64,000 bases of DNA from Lineus longissimus. Its lineage: Eukaryota > Nemertea > Pilidiophora > Heteronemertea > Lineidae. Below, one piece after another: positions 10,421 through 23,280 of the stretch. Both the position numbers and the translations under genes were made by a program. Location of the stretch: positions 7,938,001-8,002,000 of the forward strand of contig NC_088317.1 in assembly GCF_910592395.1 (NCBI RefSeq), given 5' to 3'. The first letter of the stretch is position 1, and each line of letters starts with the position of its first letter. The notes beneath the pieces were generated by a model. The model made no database searches. It saw only the letters and a list, made by a program, of their open reading frames with translations, and was not told the origin of the DNA.

Positions 10421-13400
10421 GCAGAGAAATCTGATCAATTCCGTTGACCTGGCTTGTTGGTATCCATATGCGTAGATGGGGACGGGGTTATGACAAGAGC
10501 GGAGAAGGTGTGTACAGGGGGAGGGTGGGAAAATGAGGGGTTAGGTGCATATGAACAAAACAGATGGTGCCTTATAGAGAAGGAAAACCAACACAAAATG
10601 TAGATGCAATAACCTCATTTACTGGCTTCAAATGCGCATGCGTGAACTGAGTAAGCCGAGTTATAACCCGAGTTAACTGTTTTATATGAGAATGCTAACA
10701 CTCGGATTGAACTGTTGCAGGCAGATGTGGCAACCGGAGGTTTTATGATTTGATATACAAGATATTTTTAAAATCGACCCGGTGCCAAAAAATTTACCCG
10801 GCCGACTATGACAACTATTTTCGGACAAGTTGAAATAAGAAAACAAGCACCACAATGTAATATAATCTGTCCGACGTTTCGGTATATTGAACCTTCTACT
10901 GGGAATGAACAGCGGGTACAAGTTGTCAGTTTGCAAAGGTGTGTTTACAGGAAGTTTTCCCTTTGTACAGGAAAAACAAAAACAAAATGATCACCCAATG
11001 AATTAAATTGATTGACATTGAAATTTGTTTGTTTTATTTCATAAACAAATTGGAGTGGATAGGAGCACTTGTCCATACTGTAAGTTAGACCTTCCTTGGT
11101 TTGCCGCCATGATAGACACAGAAAGCTGAAGGACTTAATGTTCAGTCTGTGAAACTTCTCTCTAATTTGCATTTGGTATCATTCCAAACCGGTCATTTTA
11201 TAGGCTGATTTATATTGATGCTGTACCTGGGGAAGTGTCTCCATGGAATCAGTTGCATGAATGTTCCTTCAGATTTCTTTCTGGATGAGCACATATTATA
11301 TCTGGTGGACCTTGTGCTATAGGCATCATATATGGTATGGACAAAATGTCAGCTGAGCGCCAGGGCCTGGGGCCTCCTGTTAGTGTTGGGATTAGATAAT
11401 TTTGCCCCACATTTGCCGATTATGGCCATTTTTATTAAAAGGCAGAGAAATGTTGTCTTATGGAGGATACTGCAGAATATTGTTCACAGCAACCCATTAT
11501 TTTGTCTTTTTTTAAGGCCAGTGAAGAATGAGTTCTAGACAGAATAAAGTGAATTCGATAATATTGATCGGTAAAAAGTGTTCGTGTTTGGCAAGAATCG
11601 GTGATAAAGATAAAAAAGCATTGGCAGGGAAAGAGATAATTGATGTTAGGAGGGCATATTTCATCAACACTTGATAGTATGCTTATCCTTGACCTATGAA
11701 TAGCTGTTTTGCCGTTTAGGTTTTGCTGACTGTGTAGTGGCTGTGCGTATATTGTATGCAATGCATGTGTCTGGTGTAAACAGCACATAAAATGCATGAC
11801 ATATCTATGTTCATTCTTCAAAAAAATGTAATACACAGCATAGAAGTGAATTATATTATTGTCTTGATATAGTATGTATAGAAAATAGGGCCAATTGTAT
11901 TATTGATTAATTTGGTGGCCGATCCTTTTGACTTGTTGATACTTGCTTTATGTTGGTGCTTTTGTGTAAGTTGTTACTTTAGTGCAATTATTGAGGGCAC
12001 AAACCGTTAAATTTCTTAAAATTGAATTGGAAATGTATCCATTCATGTAAATAATGGAGTTTCAAGAGCAATGAAGTTATAAATTTCATCTAAGTAAATG
12101 GGAGTGATGATCACCGTGGAGAATCAATTCCTCAGACTGCCAAGAATCAGGCTGGCTTTTCAGTTTGACATGCTGGCCTATCCTGGGAAAGGAAACATTT
12201 ATTCAATGAAGTTTGGAAGACTGTGTTATTGGAGTCGTTCAATGAAATATCGTTGTCTTCATCTGGTAATAAGGTTCTTAGGGCATGATATGATACAAAT
12301 ATGGAGAAAAATGCAACCCTGGTTTGTGCTATGAATAGCGAACTATTTGAAAAATATGCATGGAATAATTTTGTGCGTGCTAGACTTGTTGGTTAATTTA
12401 CTTTGAAATTCAGTTTATATGATGTCATATTTCCATGTAACCAGATGGATATAGTTTATTTTAGAAAATTGAAAATGGGTGCACATGTTGGCTCTTTTCC
12501 TTGCGAGGCAGCCACTCTCTCAGGGCTCCAAGTAGCACTATCCAGGATAGTCTCCTCGGTAAGTTGAAAGGTAAAATACGATTCTCGGCAATCTGGGTAA
12601 TGTGGTTTCTCCAGAGTGGTGATTCATCCCCTGAATATAATGGATGCTACAGTGTGTGGTACTTTGAATACAATCTGTCTATATCGGAAGTTTAGAAAAC
12701 AGTTGTGGCATCCATCTATTAGCCACAAATGACATAGATGTATATATTACAAAATGATACCATGTAAAGTACTTGTCAACATCCTCACGTAGGCCCACAT
12801 AATGATTGAAAGAAAAGTTTTCCAAATCTTTGAATTACACTGTGCTGCGAAATAATGAACTACTTTGTGACGTCACTAGTTTCATATAAGTAAACTCATT
12901 CACATAACCTTACAACTTTGTTAACTAGGAGTTAAAAGTCAGCGAGCAGCACATATATTCCCCTGGCCCGAGTGATGTAAGCTGTTTCCCATTTATGGGT
13001 TACATAATCCGCTAAAAAGAGGCCATTGTTCTGGTATATTCATAGTGTTTGCGATGATGATAGCGGGAGGCTATTAGGATATGTCAGGATATGTTACGCC
13101 GTCAATATAAATTATGTTTAGCAAAGAAAAGTTGTAGAATGCAGAGAATATTTATTTGGTATGGGTGAGACGGGCTGCAATGTGGTAAATGAGTCAGAAG
13201 AATTAACCTGGAAAAAAACAACCTTAGGAAACTAGACCTAACACAATAAAAACCCGTTAAATGGCGATACCAGACAAAATGCTGTGTAGATTTTGAACAG
13301 AGTTATGTTTGATATAGGATATCCTACACATACATGCAGGCGGCGCAAAGTTGCCAATGTAGCTGTAGGCCTTCAGGATCCCCAAGAAGAAACTTAACCA

Positions 13401-15101
13401 AGTGTTCATCAAACTTCATACAATCCTTTCTTCTTTGATTCCAACGCTTGAAAGTAACAGCAGTGAACGGTATTCATTTCATATCCCCATGCAAAGCAAC
13501 TGGACAAGGCAGTTTTTCTCAAAACATCTAAATATCCACAAGGGGCGTGTAAGGGCAACCTTTTTTATACCCTGGCGCTCGGATCCGCAGTCAATTTGTC
13601 GGATCGCTGACGTACAGATGAACGAAAATGGAAAGAATTTTTTTTTCAGAATTTTTTTGCCCGCTGTCTTTTGGATCTCAACTCAAAAATTTTTTTTTTG
13701 TTTTTGCCGGAGTCGGCTGAGATGTTCTGGTATATTTCTTCTCTGTGCACATCCATCATGGTAGACATGGTGGATCTTGACATGCTGTAATATTACCCAT
13801 GGTTTAAGATTGTTTATGATAATATCCTTTGTTTTGCCTATCCAGTTTAAGTAAAAAAAATGGGTGGCATTACCGATAATGTTGTGAAAGCAATGTCAAA
13901 AATCAATTGCGTGATCGTAAATATTGTCATATATCTCAAGATAAGAGCATGTAAATGATACATAAACGTTAAACAATGAACGACCAGTATTCCTTGAAAC
14001 TAACAAATGATTTTGGAGTCCTCGATACTCTTTAGTTTTACAAAGAAAGTTTATTCCCGCCTTAGGTTTTTGCCGGGCCAATAAAATCTCCCCAGTTTAT
14101 GAGACTTTTCCAAGCGACCCTCCATTTAAAGAATAAGATGATAATTTGCTAGGCGAGTCTTTGCGAAGCAAGTTAGAGGGGGGGTGGGATATCTAATCTC
14201 ATCAGCAATGGTCACTAGGAATTCAAATTCATGTAGCATGGTTGTAAAGCTGTGGCATTGTGGATTCAATATTCTGTTACTGGTTGATTGAATATTACTG
14301 GTGTATATGGAGGAGTTAACACCTCAGGGTCCAAGGCTAGACATTTTTAACTAGTTTGTAAAAAAGAATTGGAATTCGACACATTATGAGGTATGTGAAT
14401 TTGTTAATGGAGATATTTAGGGTGATTATGTTGTAAACCTTGTTCTACCAAATGCTGATAGCCATAGTGGTCATAATTGATAGTCATAGTGGTATATCTT
14501 GATATTCTTAGTACTATCATCCATCATTGGGGATCATAGTTTACCAGCATTTAGCATTTTTAATTTCAGCTTACATGAATTTTAACAATCGATTTCTTGA
14601 TTTATTAAATGGAAAGCTTGCTAACTATCTAACTGTTTATGCTACAAATAAAATGTTGAAAATTAAATGTTGATTGATATTCCTTAATCTAGTTCGGTAA
14701 AAAAAGTGTCAGTCCTTTACATTGAATCTAAGTGTCAACTTATGAATATTCATTGCAAAAGGCGCAGTCCTTGTAAATTATTGTCATGCATTTTGTAATC
14801 AGTATACATGTTTGTTCATCTGCCAGGGCATTTACTGTTTCTTGTTTTTGGAGTTCAGTGTGAAACATTGAACACTTTAAGATGAAGCTTGTCCAGCATG
14901 ACACCATAGTGAGTATGGAAAATCATAGTCCTCCTCTTTCAAGATGGTGAAGATTTAAAGTGCCCTCGCTAGATAATTGTGTGTCTAATATAAAATAATA
15001 ATATATAGCTTTGTTAACCGTCTATACCAAAGATTAAAACCGTTTATATTGCAAAGGTTATTTTGTAAGAAATCTAATTTCGAAATTATATCACCTGTTT
15101 T
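10421..15101. other. Long non-coding stretch
   Basis: About 4.7 kb with no protein I can support on either strand. Frames at 11435-11836 (minus) and 13402-13764 (plus, running through T-tracts) lack any domain and have poor composition. No RNA gene recognised. It may be intronic or intergenic. Confidence 0.45.
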
Positions 15102-15963
15102 AGCTCACCTGGGGGAGCTTATGTCATCATGTCTTTTCCGTCGTCCGTCCGTCAACAATGGTGGCACGTTTGCTCGCTGTTGAGTCTAGAAAGTTGAAAC
15201 TTGGTGTGAGGATGTCTTATGACAACATGACTTGACACACAAAAAATCACTGCCATTTGACCAACTTTCTGGGCTCAAGGTGGCCATATTTGAAAACTTC
15301 ATTTGTCAATATCTAATGAACGCTGATAGCTAGAACCATGAAATGTTTACTGTCAATACCTCTGATGAGACTACATGACAATGTGTACAGGTTTTTGATT
15401 TGACCAACTTTTGAAGGTCACTGAGGTCAAACTCTAACATTTCAGCGAAGCTGGCACGTTTCATCATGAATTGTCCTAGACTCTTCAAACTTGATATATA
15501 GATACCTTGGCATCTGTACATATTAACAAAAACTCTGATCGATGTGACCTACTTTTCAGGTGTAAGTAGATCAGGTCTTAAAACTCAATGTTGGTCCTAT
15601 ATCAAGAAACTTTCAGTGTGTGATCCTCAAATGTGCAATCAAGCTTAACATTGTGCTTATAACATTTTGACCTAGACCTAGTTTCCAAGGTCTGAAAGGT
15701 CAAACTTTAACATTTCACTGAAGGTGAAACGTTTCACCACTATTTGTCAAAAATTCTTCAAATTTTATATGAAGACACCTGTAGGGCATCTGTACAAGTT
15801 GGCCCAATGTAGGTCAATTGCAACTTTATTTTGACCTAGTAATCAAGTTCACAAAGGTCAAACTCTAAAAGTATCATTGATAGTGCCACATTTTGTCATA
15901 CTAAAAAGTCAATTTAACCTCAATATATCATTTCATCTACCACTAAATCATTCCCAGGTGAGC
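15102..15963 (+). repeat. Repeat family 1, complete copy with inverted ends
   Basis: Begins AGCTCACCTGGG and ends CCCAGGTGAGC, so its ends are inverted repeats. It contains a CCGTCGTCCGTCCGTC tract, then GTGGCACGTTTG, then repeated modules with TTTGACC and AAGGTCA. No open frame of note. Related copies are at 17276, 21595, 22400, 28040, 28905 and 33749. A non-autonomous element of roughly 0.5-1.1 kb. Confidence 0.65.
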
Positions 15964-16309
15964 AATATGCCCCCAAGGACATTTCATTTGTTTTATCGCA
16001 CATTTTTGTATTTAATACGCTTTGTTGAAATGTCATCGGCAATTCTTTTGGAGTTTTTAACATTTTAAGCTTCATTGTAAAGTTGTCTGTAAGTTTAATG
16101 TTTATGCATTGTGTGACAAATCGAATTCATGATTTATGATTAAATGCTATTTGTTTGTCATGTGATACAACTTTTAAAATTAATCTAAAATTCTAATACG
16201 TTGATCCTGATTTGAGGTAATCATGTGCCCCCCAAAAAATGTTATTGAATCTCATTCAGACCCAATTGTGCTGCACATTGTGATATGCTCCTAAGTGCTT
16301 TCATATTGC
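15964..16309. other. Non-coding
   Basis: No gene or repeat recognised between two repeat-family-1 copies. Confidence 0.45.
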
Positions 16310-16551
16310 ATTTTGTTGGCTAACTGTACGGGAGTCTGCACATTACTACTGTGTCCGTCGTCGTACGTCTGTGTCTTCTTTCAAAAACGTTTGATTGTAA
16401 CTATGGCACGTTTCATAACCGCTAGAGCTATGAAAGCTATTAACTTGAAACTTTGTACACAGGACCCCCCCCCCCCCCCCCCCTCCCATGCCAGGTGACC
16501 TCTTACACTAAGTTTTAGTCCAATCTGATTCTTGACTTGGCCACCACGGGT
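16310..16551 (+). repeat. Repeat family 1 copy, left half (split by the integrase transposon)
   Basis: Contains GTCCGTCGTCGTACGTC, then TATGGCACGTTTC and TTGGCCACCACGGG. The text resumes at 21099 with GGGCCAAA. In uninterrupted copies the same module reads TTGGCCACCAGGGGGCCAAA, so the two halves flank the transposon. A C-run of about 18 bases lies at 16465-16482. Confidence 0.6.
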
Positions 16552-16552
16552 A

Positions 16553-16590
16553 TGGCAAGCCGTTTGCTTCAAAAAGTCGAAGTGATTTTT
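16553..16590 (+). repeat. Left TIR of the integrase transposon
   Basis: TGGCAAGCCGTTTGCTTCAA, then AAAGTCGA and a T-rich stretch. The reverse complement is found at about 21062-21096 with very few differences. Confidence 0.8.
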
Positions 16591-16969
16591 TTTCTAGTCG
16601 AAATGATTTTTTTCTAGTCAAGATATTTTTTTTTAAGTCAAGAAAAAAAATTTGAAATTAAATTTTTTTTTCAAGTCGAGATATTTATTTTTCTTCTCAT
16701 TTAACTTATTGAAGTTGAATCAATTAATAAAAATTTCACTGCGAGAAAAAAATGATTATAAAAATAAAAATAGTGTTTGTAAAATATAATAATGATACAT
16801 AATAAATACCGAAATAGTGTCGAAAGTAAAAATTTCATACTCGAGTAAAAATTTCATACTCGAGAAAATAATCAGTCGAGCGCTACAAAAATAAAATCGA
16901 ACATATGACGTCATCAGTTTTTGTGTACATTGCGCGCGCCGCCTAGCAGGACCGCCGGTATTAAAAAAA

Positions 16970-17131
16970 ATGGTGGAGAACATGGATAAGTCGGACCTGG
17001 AAAATATTGTAAACACTGTCGTTACCCGCTTAATAGAATCACCAGATTTGCCACGTGTGCTCCAGGCACAAACACCGCCGTGTTCGACAGCCACGACGTT
17101 TGTTGTTAGTAGTGTAAATGGTGAATTGTAG
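16970..17131 (+). CDS. Small open frame, 53 aa, inside the transposon
   Basis: ATG at 16970 after A-rich DNA, ending TAG at 17129-17131. The peptide starts MVENMDKSDLENIVNTVV and has an amphipathic, protein-like first half with no low complexity. It lies just inside the left TIR, oriented opposite to the transposase. A CpG-containing stretch (about 16930-16960) sits directly upstream. It could be a first exon of a second transposon gene or a fragment of a captured gene. No family recognised. Confidence 0.25.
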   Translation: MVENMDKSDLENIVNTVVTRLIESPDLPRVLQAQTPPCSTATTFVVSSVNGEL

Positions 17132-17275
17132 CGATTATTCGGGCGCGGACGCGGGCGTGGATATGCCCCGCATTTGAATGCACAGCCATTGTGTTTCTTA
17201 CCTATCTTAAGTACCATAACCTAAGCAAATGATGTGAAAGCGAGTAAAATATGTTGCAGTATTTTTACTATTTTT

Positions 17276-18400
17276 AGCTCACCTCTTAGCAGAGGTGAGC
17301 TTATCCCATACCGTGGCGTCCGTCGTCCGTCGTCGTCGTCGTCGTCGTCGTCGTCCGTCGTCCTTTAGCAGGGCACGTTTCGTAACTGTTAGAGCTATTG
17401 AGTTGAAACTTGGTACACATGTACCCTTATGTAATGACACCGTGGAGAATAAGTTTCGGTCCGATTCGTTTCATGGTTAGGCCACCAGGGGGCCAAACGT
17501 TAAAAGTGAAAATATGCAATATCTCCCTTAATAGTAGTCAGGAAATTTTGAAAAAAATATGGTAGGTACTTCTAGCAAAGGTGCATCAGATATCCTCCGT
17601 GTTTTTGATTTGACCTCCTTTTCAAGGTCACAGAGGTCAAATGGTGTAAATTGGCCGTTAGGATGTAACGATGGCATGTTTTTAAACTGCAATGACTGTT
17701 GATCCCAAATTTGGTACACATTTACCCCTTAGTCAGGTAATCTCAGGGACCAAAGTTTGGTCCAATATGATTCACCACTTGACCACCAGGGGGCAAAATC
17801 CAAAAACCTTAAAAATGTGATTATTCCTTAACTTCTTGCCCGATTGCCACCAATTTGATATCATGGGTACATCTAACCACCATACAGTATATGTCACACA
17901 GGTTTTTAATTTGACCTTCTTGTCAAGGTCACAGAGGTCAAATGGCGTAAATTGGCCGTCAGGCTGTAACTATGGCACGTTTCTTAACTGCAATGACTAT
18001 TGATCACAAATTAAGTACACATGTACCCCTTGGTCAGGTGGTCTCAGGTACCGAAGTTTGGTGCGATCTGATTTGCCGTTTGGCCTCCAGGGAGGGGGCC
18101 AAATCCTAAATTCTTCAAAATGCCATTATTCCTAGTATTACTTGTCCGATTGGCACCAATTTTATATCATAGGTACATCTAATTCTAACAACCATTCAAT
18201 GTGTCACCCGGGTCTTCTTTGATTTGACCTACTTTTCAAGGTCACAGAGGTCGAATGTACTGTAAATTGGCCATTTTGGGGAAATTGTAATTGCTTGGAC
18301 CTACACCAAACCTAACACTACATGACACAATACCATGCTCTTTATCCATCTTTCCTCCACATGAGGTGAACACAATGGCCCTGGCCATTTCATTAACTAT
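17276..18400 (+). repeat. Repeat family 1 copy nested in the transposon
   Basis: Begins AGCTCACCTCTTAGC and has a CGTCGTCGTC tract at about 17312-17362, so frames here code arginine runs by chance. It then has three modules with ATGGCACGTTT, ACACATGTACCCCTT and AAGGTCACAGAGGTCA, and ends near GAGGTGAACACAATGGCC. Non-coding. Confidence 0.6.
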
Positions 18401-18659
18401 GCATATTAAAGAAGCGTATATTAACAAGGATAAGTTTTAAAAAGATACTTGAGATATTTCTAGTACATAAAACTAAATGATTTAAATTTGCTTTCACCCC
18501 CTTCTTGTGAATGAATTAAGTAACTGAACTGGAGATGCAACAGTTCTTATGGACATAAACTGCTAGTGCTAGGGCACACTGAGATACCAGTTACATTTTA
18601 CAGTGTACAGTGACCAAAAGCATATTTCATGTTAAAACATGTCTAACACTGGAAGAGCA

Positions 18660-20797
18660 TCAGGAAAGAAACCAGTTCAATGCAGCACGATATATATCGA
18701 CCCCAAAATCATCAAATGGAGCCATAGGATCCACCAATCTCCTAAACTCTTCAAAGAGCTCATCTTCTACCAAAATTGTTGAGTCTGGCACTTGGACATC
18801 ATTTTCTGTTTGCAAATCAGGTGTTGGTCCATCGAAGTCAATGCCAAAAGCACCCGTATCGAGATCAAGTACACCAGTGTCGTCAAGAAAACCAGTTAGA
18901 AAGAGTTGTGTTGGTGATTTGTTATGCTCTGTTCTTACTGGATGCTCATTCCATTGCAACTGAAATTCTTTTAATGAGTTGTTGATTCTAGGGAGAAACA
19001 CATAGTGAAGACAATACATATGCTCTTCATTCAATGGATCCAATAAGTTATTCTGTTCCAAGAAATAAAACACATTGCTGTAGTGGTCAACCACTACCCT
19101 TCTAACGTCCCTCCACAGCCTCTAAATCCTTTGGTTATGAACCGAACTTCCAGTGATCATGCTTCCCCGTCCAAGACCTCGTGATTCAAGCACGAGTCGA
19201 GCAATTTCCACATTTTCAGTGCCATGATCAGCCCGCACACGCTGAGGCAAACCATATTCTCGGACAGCCTGAGTAAAGAGTGTCGTCACTGTTGATGCCC
19301 TGTTGTTCGCTGAACAATGCAAATAGACAGTTAATCTGCTAAAGCCATCTATACCAGCATGAATGACAAACCTCCATCTGATAAGTTTACGGTGTCCATC
19401 TATATGCCTGGAAAGAAATGTGAATGACATTAATGATTACCATTAATATAATAACAATCTTACCATAAAAGAACAACTCTCAGATTGGACGTAGTGTGAT
19501 TTTTTTTAAATTCTCAAAAATAGTGCTTTGACAACAAGAAAAATTGTTATGAACATGTTCTCAAAATAAAGCCATTGACTTTCTCTAAAAAAATATGTCA
19601 ATTGCATTGGATCCTTTGAGTAGTTTTTGTTCCTCCTGTGTTCAAAATAGTCACAATTTTTTTACTGAAAGTGTGGAATATTTAAAAAGCCTCATTACTT
19701 TTTTATACTATAGCCATGCCATATTTGATGTCTGATCAAAACGATAGGGGCCTATTTGTGGACATGGTTGAGGGTACCCAGTAGGCCAGTTACATGTTTA
19801 ACTTGTTTAAGATATGTTAGAATATTCTAGCTCAAATAGTAATGGAGTTATGATGAGACAAAGTTGAATTTTCAAACCTGTGTAATATGTAATGTATCCT
19901 CACTAAATATACATAACATATCATACACCATAAAAATCTATCATTATTCAAGGAGTTAAAGCACTTTTTGTATTTTCGGTTTTAGCTCGGCCGGCCCTTG
20001 GCCAAAATGAGTCATCTTTGACCGAAAATTGTTGCAAGTCATTTTAGTTCAGTACTACCGGACTCACCATAGAGCATTTGGCCCTGGCACACTGTATTTT
20101 CTCCGCACCACAGCACGAGACCTCCTCAAGTTGCGGCTTACTGGATCCACTCGATTGATCGACTCGCGTACTCGTTCTCGCTGGATCTGAAGACCACGAG
20201 ATCTCAAAGCTCCACGTACCAACGTCTCCCCAGAATATGGAGTAGCTGTGAGGACATCCACAACTGTCCAGTCCAAATTTTCATCATTAATGTCGTGATA
20301 TTTGGAACCAGCCACAGTTGGCATGCCAAACTCATGTCGCCTTCGTAAGAGGGTTGATCGAGATACCATGAGAATGTGGGATATTGCCTCCCATGAAAAA
20401 TTTTCTCTTGCAAATATTCAATTATCTGGCGAGGGATCACTAGCCTTGGTCTACCTCTACTGGACAAACGTTCCAATTCAACACCTGGCTAGCCGCGATC
20501 AGGCCCGTGTGTCGTGTTATTCTGCAAACCCTCTATCGCGTGCAATACCTGATCGTTAGTGCTGTGCATATGCACCAAGACCTCCGCAAAATCTTCTGCC
20601 AAAACGGAACCGGCACCGAAGTGATCGCATGCACGTATATACAGCGCACTCAGAATTCCTAGAATGTCATCTAGTAGCCTGGAACAGTTCTCTAGTTTGT
20701 TTTGATCTAATTATTGTCTGGCCCTTTCAGATCGCCGGACCATAGCGGGACACTGACGCAGACACTCGGCAATGTCAACAACATCGCCTCCCGCCAT
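18660..20797 (-). pseudogene. Transposase with retroviral-type integrase core (inactivated)
   Basis: Reading on the minus strand from ATG 20797: a helical N-terminal part, then RGRPRLVIPRQIIEYL at the start of a helix-turn-helix, VSRSTLLRRRHEFGMP, VRESINRVDP and GPNALW. An intron follows (20067 to 19408, GTGAGT...TTTCCAG), which joins in frame to [13 protein letters not shown]. The first catalytic Asp is in HIDG, the second in RADHGTEN. The expected Glu in NQRI-x-RLWRD is replaced by TAG (19122-19124). The C-terminal part runs on to a stop at 18660. Further lesions: in-frame TAA and TAG in exon 1 (about 20730 and 20500) and a frameshift near 20370-20400. DDE integrases cut and join transposon ends in the nucleus; this copy cannot. 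Confidence 0.8.
19408..20067 (-). other. Intron of the integrase-like transposase
   Basis: GT donor (GTGAGT at 20067-20062) and AG acceptor (TTTCTTTCCAG ending 19408) on the minus strand. Removing it joins the two frames across a Trp codon in the conserved LWHIDG motif. Confidence 0.7.
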
Positions 20798-21061
20798 CTT
20801 GCATACTGTATAGACTGGTCCCCTGCTTTGTATATATGTGGGCATTTGAATGCGAAGTCAGCAAGAGAACGGCTGGGGATGAGTCTACATACTGTACAGG
20901 AAAAGTGATGACGTCATAATGTTTGACTTATTTTTTCTGTCTCGAATGTGTTTTTTTTTTTGTTGAATAGGAAATTTGTCATTTACAATAAATTTTTATC
21001 GACTTGAAAAAAAAATTAAAAGAATTAGAAAAATAATCAACTGATCAGTTGTGTATAAAAA

Positions 21062-21096
21062 ATCATCTCGACTTTTTGAAGCAAACGGCTTGCCAC
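21062..21096 (-). repeat. Right TIR of the integrase transposon
   Basis: Inverted partner of 16553-16590, ending GGCTTGCCA just before the resumed family-1 repeat. Confidence 0.8.
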
Positions 21097-21098
21097 AC

Positions 21099-21590
21099 AC
21101 GGGGCCAAAAGAGGAAGCCTAAAAGTGGATTTGCCCTAAATTTCAAGGTCACAGAGGTCAAATGGCGTAAATTGGCCGTTCGAGTGTAAACATGGCACGT
21201 TTCTTAACCGCTAAAGCAATGAACTTGAAATGTGATACACACGACTCCCTATGTCGTATAACCTCTGACACTAGGTTGGATCTGATTCTCAACTTGGCCA
21301 CCAGGTGCCCAAAACTAAGGTTAAAAGTGCAATATCTCGCTTTAAATATAAGTGCCTTGTTTTTGATAATATTTTTAGAGGCCAATTTGCATAAATTGGC
21401 AATTTGAGTGTGGCACTTTTCTTAACCACTTAAACTATGAACTTAAATTTTCATTCAAATGATCCTCTATGTCAGATTACCCCTGACCCTGAAATTAGGT
21501 GGATCTGATTCTCGATTTGGCCACCCGGGGGCCAACACTAAAAATGTTAAAAGTGCATCACACTCTATCACCAGTCTCCTCCATTCACTC
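21099..21590 (+). repeat. Repeat family 1 copy, right half
   Basis: Continues the module cut at 16551: GGGGCCAAAAG, AAGGTCACAGAGGTCA, ATGGCACGTTTCTTAACC. Frames here are repeat-derived. Confidence 0.55.
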
Positions 21591-21594
21591 ATTG

Positions 21595-23280
21595 GCTCAC
21601 TCACCTGTGCAGTTGAGTTATAGCGATCGTGTGTCGTCCGTCGTCTGTTAAACAATGGTGGCACGTTTCTTAACCGCTGGACCTAGAAACTTTTAACTTA
21701 GTGTGTGGGTCTCTTGGGGCAACAATAACTTGTGTACCGAAATTCAGCGCGATTCAATTATTGTTCTGTCATATAGGGGGCACTTTGTGAAAACCTTCTT
21801 TTCGCCATTTTGGCCTGAACGCTGCAAGCTAGTATGAAGAAACTTTGATTGTGTGTTCATCTGGTGATGGTGCATCACATATAGTACGGGTTTTTGATTT
21901 GACGTACTTTTCACAGAGTTCAAAGTTGGAAAAAAAAGTGGCATGTTTTGTCATTGTTTTACATAGCAACTTCAAAACCTGGAAAAACGTAGTGACAGGA
22001 CGACCTTCTCCCGCAAAATTTCAGCCCGTTCCAACTTCAGATATGACCACCCGTTCCAACTTCAGATATGACCTAAAACGGATCCAAGTGCTAGAATAAC
22101 TCAAAAGCAATGTGTCGTTGTCCTTGCCCCAATACCCTAGTGGATGCCGTGTCTTCCTAACCCTAACCCTAACCCACCTAAGCCTACTTTTCAAGGTCAC
22201 AAAATAGCGTATGTTGTCTGATGTCTTCAGGTGAGTACAACGGCCCTGGCTGCTTCATTACAGAGACTGGTACTTAACGTCAATTCACTCGTCATGAACT
22301 TGATTTGGGGATGTATGCTTCCGGTGCCCGATCACCTGTTTTCTGTTGAATGGGATCAAGGTTACCTGGAATAAAAGTGCAATATCTCACTCATTAGTGC
22401 CTTTTTTAAATAATATTTTCAGATGTCAATTTGCATAAATTGGCCGTTGGAGAGTAACTATGGCACGTTTCTTAACCACTTCGGCTATGACCTTGAATTA
22501 CCGTACACATGATCCCCGATATTATTATCGATATCCTCTGACGCTGAAATTCGGTTGGATCTGATTCTCGACTCGGCCACCAGGGGGCAAAAACTAAAAA
22601 GCTTAAAAGTGCAATATCTTGCTAATTAGTGCCTTGTTTTCGATGATATGTTTAGAGGTCAATTCGCATAAATTGGCTGTTTGAGTGTAACTATGACACG
22701 TTTCTTAACCACTTAAGCTATGCACTTGAATTTTCTTACACAAGATCCCCTATGTCAGATAACCTCTGACGCTAAATTCAGTTGGATCTGATTCTCGACT
22801 TGGCCACTAGGGGGTCCAAAACTGATAGGTAAAAAGTGCAAAATCTTGCCAATTAGTGACTTGTACTTTTTATGGAAGGTACTCCAAGCAAGGATACCGT
22901 ATGTGTTTTTGATTTGACCTGGTTTTCAAGGTCAAATAGGTCAAATGGCTAAAATTTGCTGTTCGAGGGTAACAATGGCACGTTTTTAACCACTAAAGCT
23001 AGAACTTGAAACCTAGTACACATGACCCTCTATGTCAGATAACTTCTGACGCCAAATTTCACTCCAATATGATTCGCAACTTAGCCACCAGGGTGTCAAA
23101 GCTGAAAAAGTAAAAAAGTGTTTTTAAGTTAGGTACTCCAAGCAAGGATACATGACATGTCATACCGACTTTGATTTGACCTATATGCTATACATAGCCC
23201 GTTTCTTAACCAGGATGAATTCCTAACAATTAAATATCTATACGGTGAGCACAATGGCCCCTGATTTTTTCGTTATGAAA
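21595..23280 (+). repeat. Array of repeat family 1 copies or fragments
   Basis: A copy from GGCTCACTCACCTGTGC (21595) to TTCAGGTGAGTACAACGGCC (about 22250), followed by further modules (22360-23280) with TAACTATGGCACGTTTCTTA and TGGCCACCAGGGGG and a final GGTGAGCACAATGGCC. A short CCCTAA run (three units) is at about 22157-22176. No genes. Confidence 0.55.

Larger units (their letters stand above)
16552..21098 (-). mobile_element. DDE-integrase DNA transposon with long TIRs (IS3EU-like)
   Basis: A 4.5-kb element bounded by inverted repeats of about 30 bp or more: left about 16553-16590 (TGGCAAGCCGTTTGC...) and right about 21062-21096 (...GCAAACGGCTTGCCA). It sits inside a repeat-family-1 copy whose halves flank it. 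A possible 5-bp duplication ACGGG borders both ends. It carries a broken integrase-like transposase on the minus strand, a nested family-1 repeat and a small plus-strand frame. The transposase belongs to a eukaryotic group with retrovirus-like integrase cores; I suggest IS3EU by memory of that group, not certainty. Confidence 0.7.

Noticed and set aside
11435-11836. 133-codon minus-strand frame
   Set aside because: AT-rich, no domain, no splice or promoter context, mixed Cys/His without spacing of a known motif.
13402-13764. 120-codon plus-strand frame
   Set aside because: Runs through several T-tracts coding Phe clusters; no domain and no neighbouring exons.
17295-17480. Arginine-run frame in the CGTCGTC tract (also minus strand at 33712-33915)
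   Set aside because: Coding of a simple repeat at the start of repeat family 1; similar tracts occur in other family-1 copies.
22157-22176. CCCTAA run as telomere sequence
   Set aside because: Only about three units inside a dispersed repeat; too short to mark a chromosome end or fusion.
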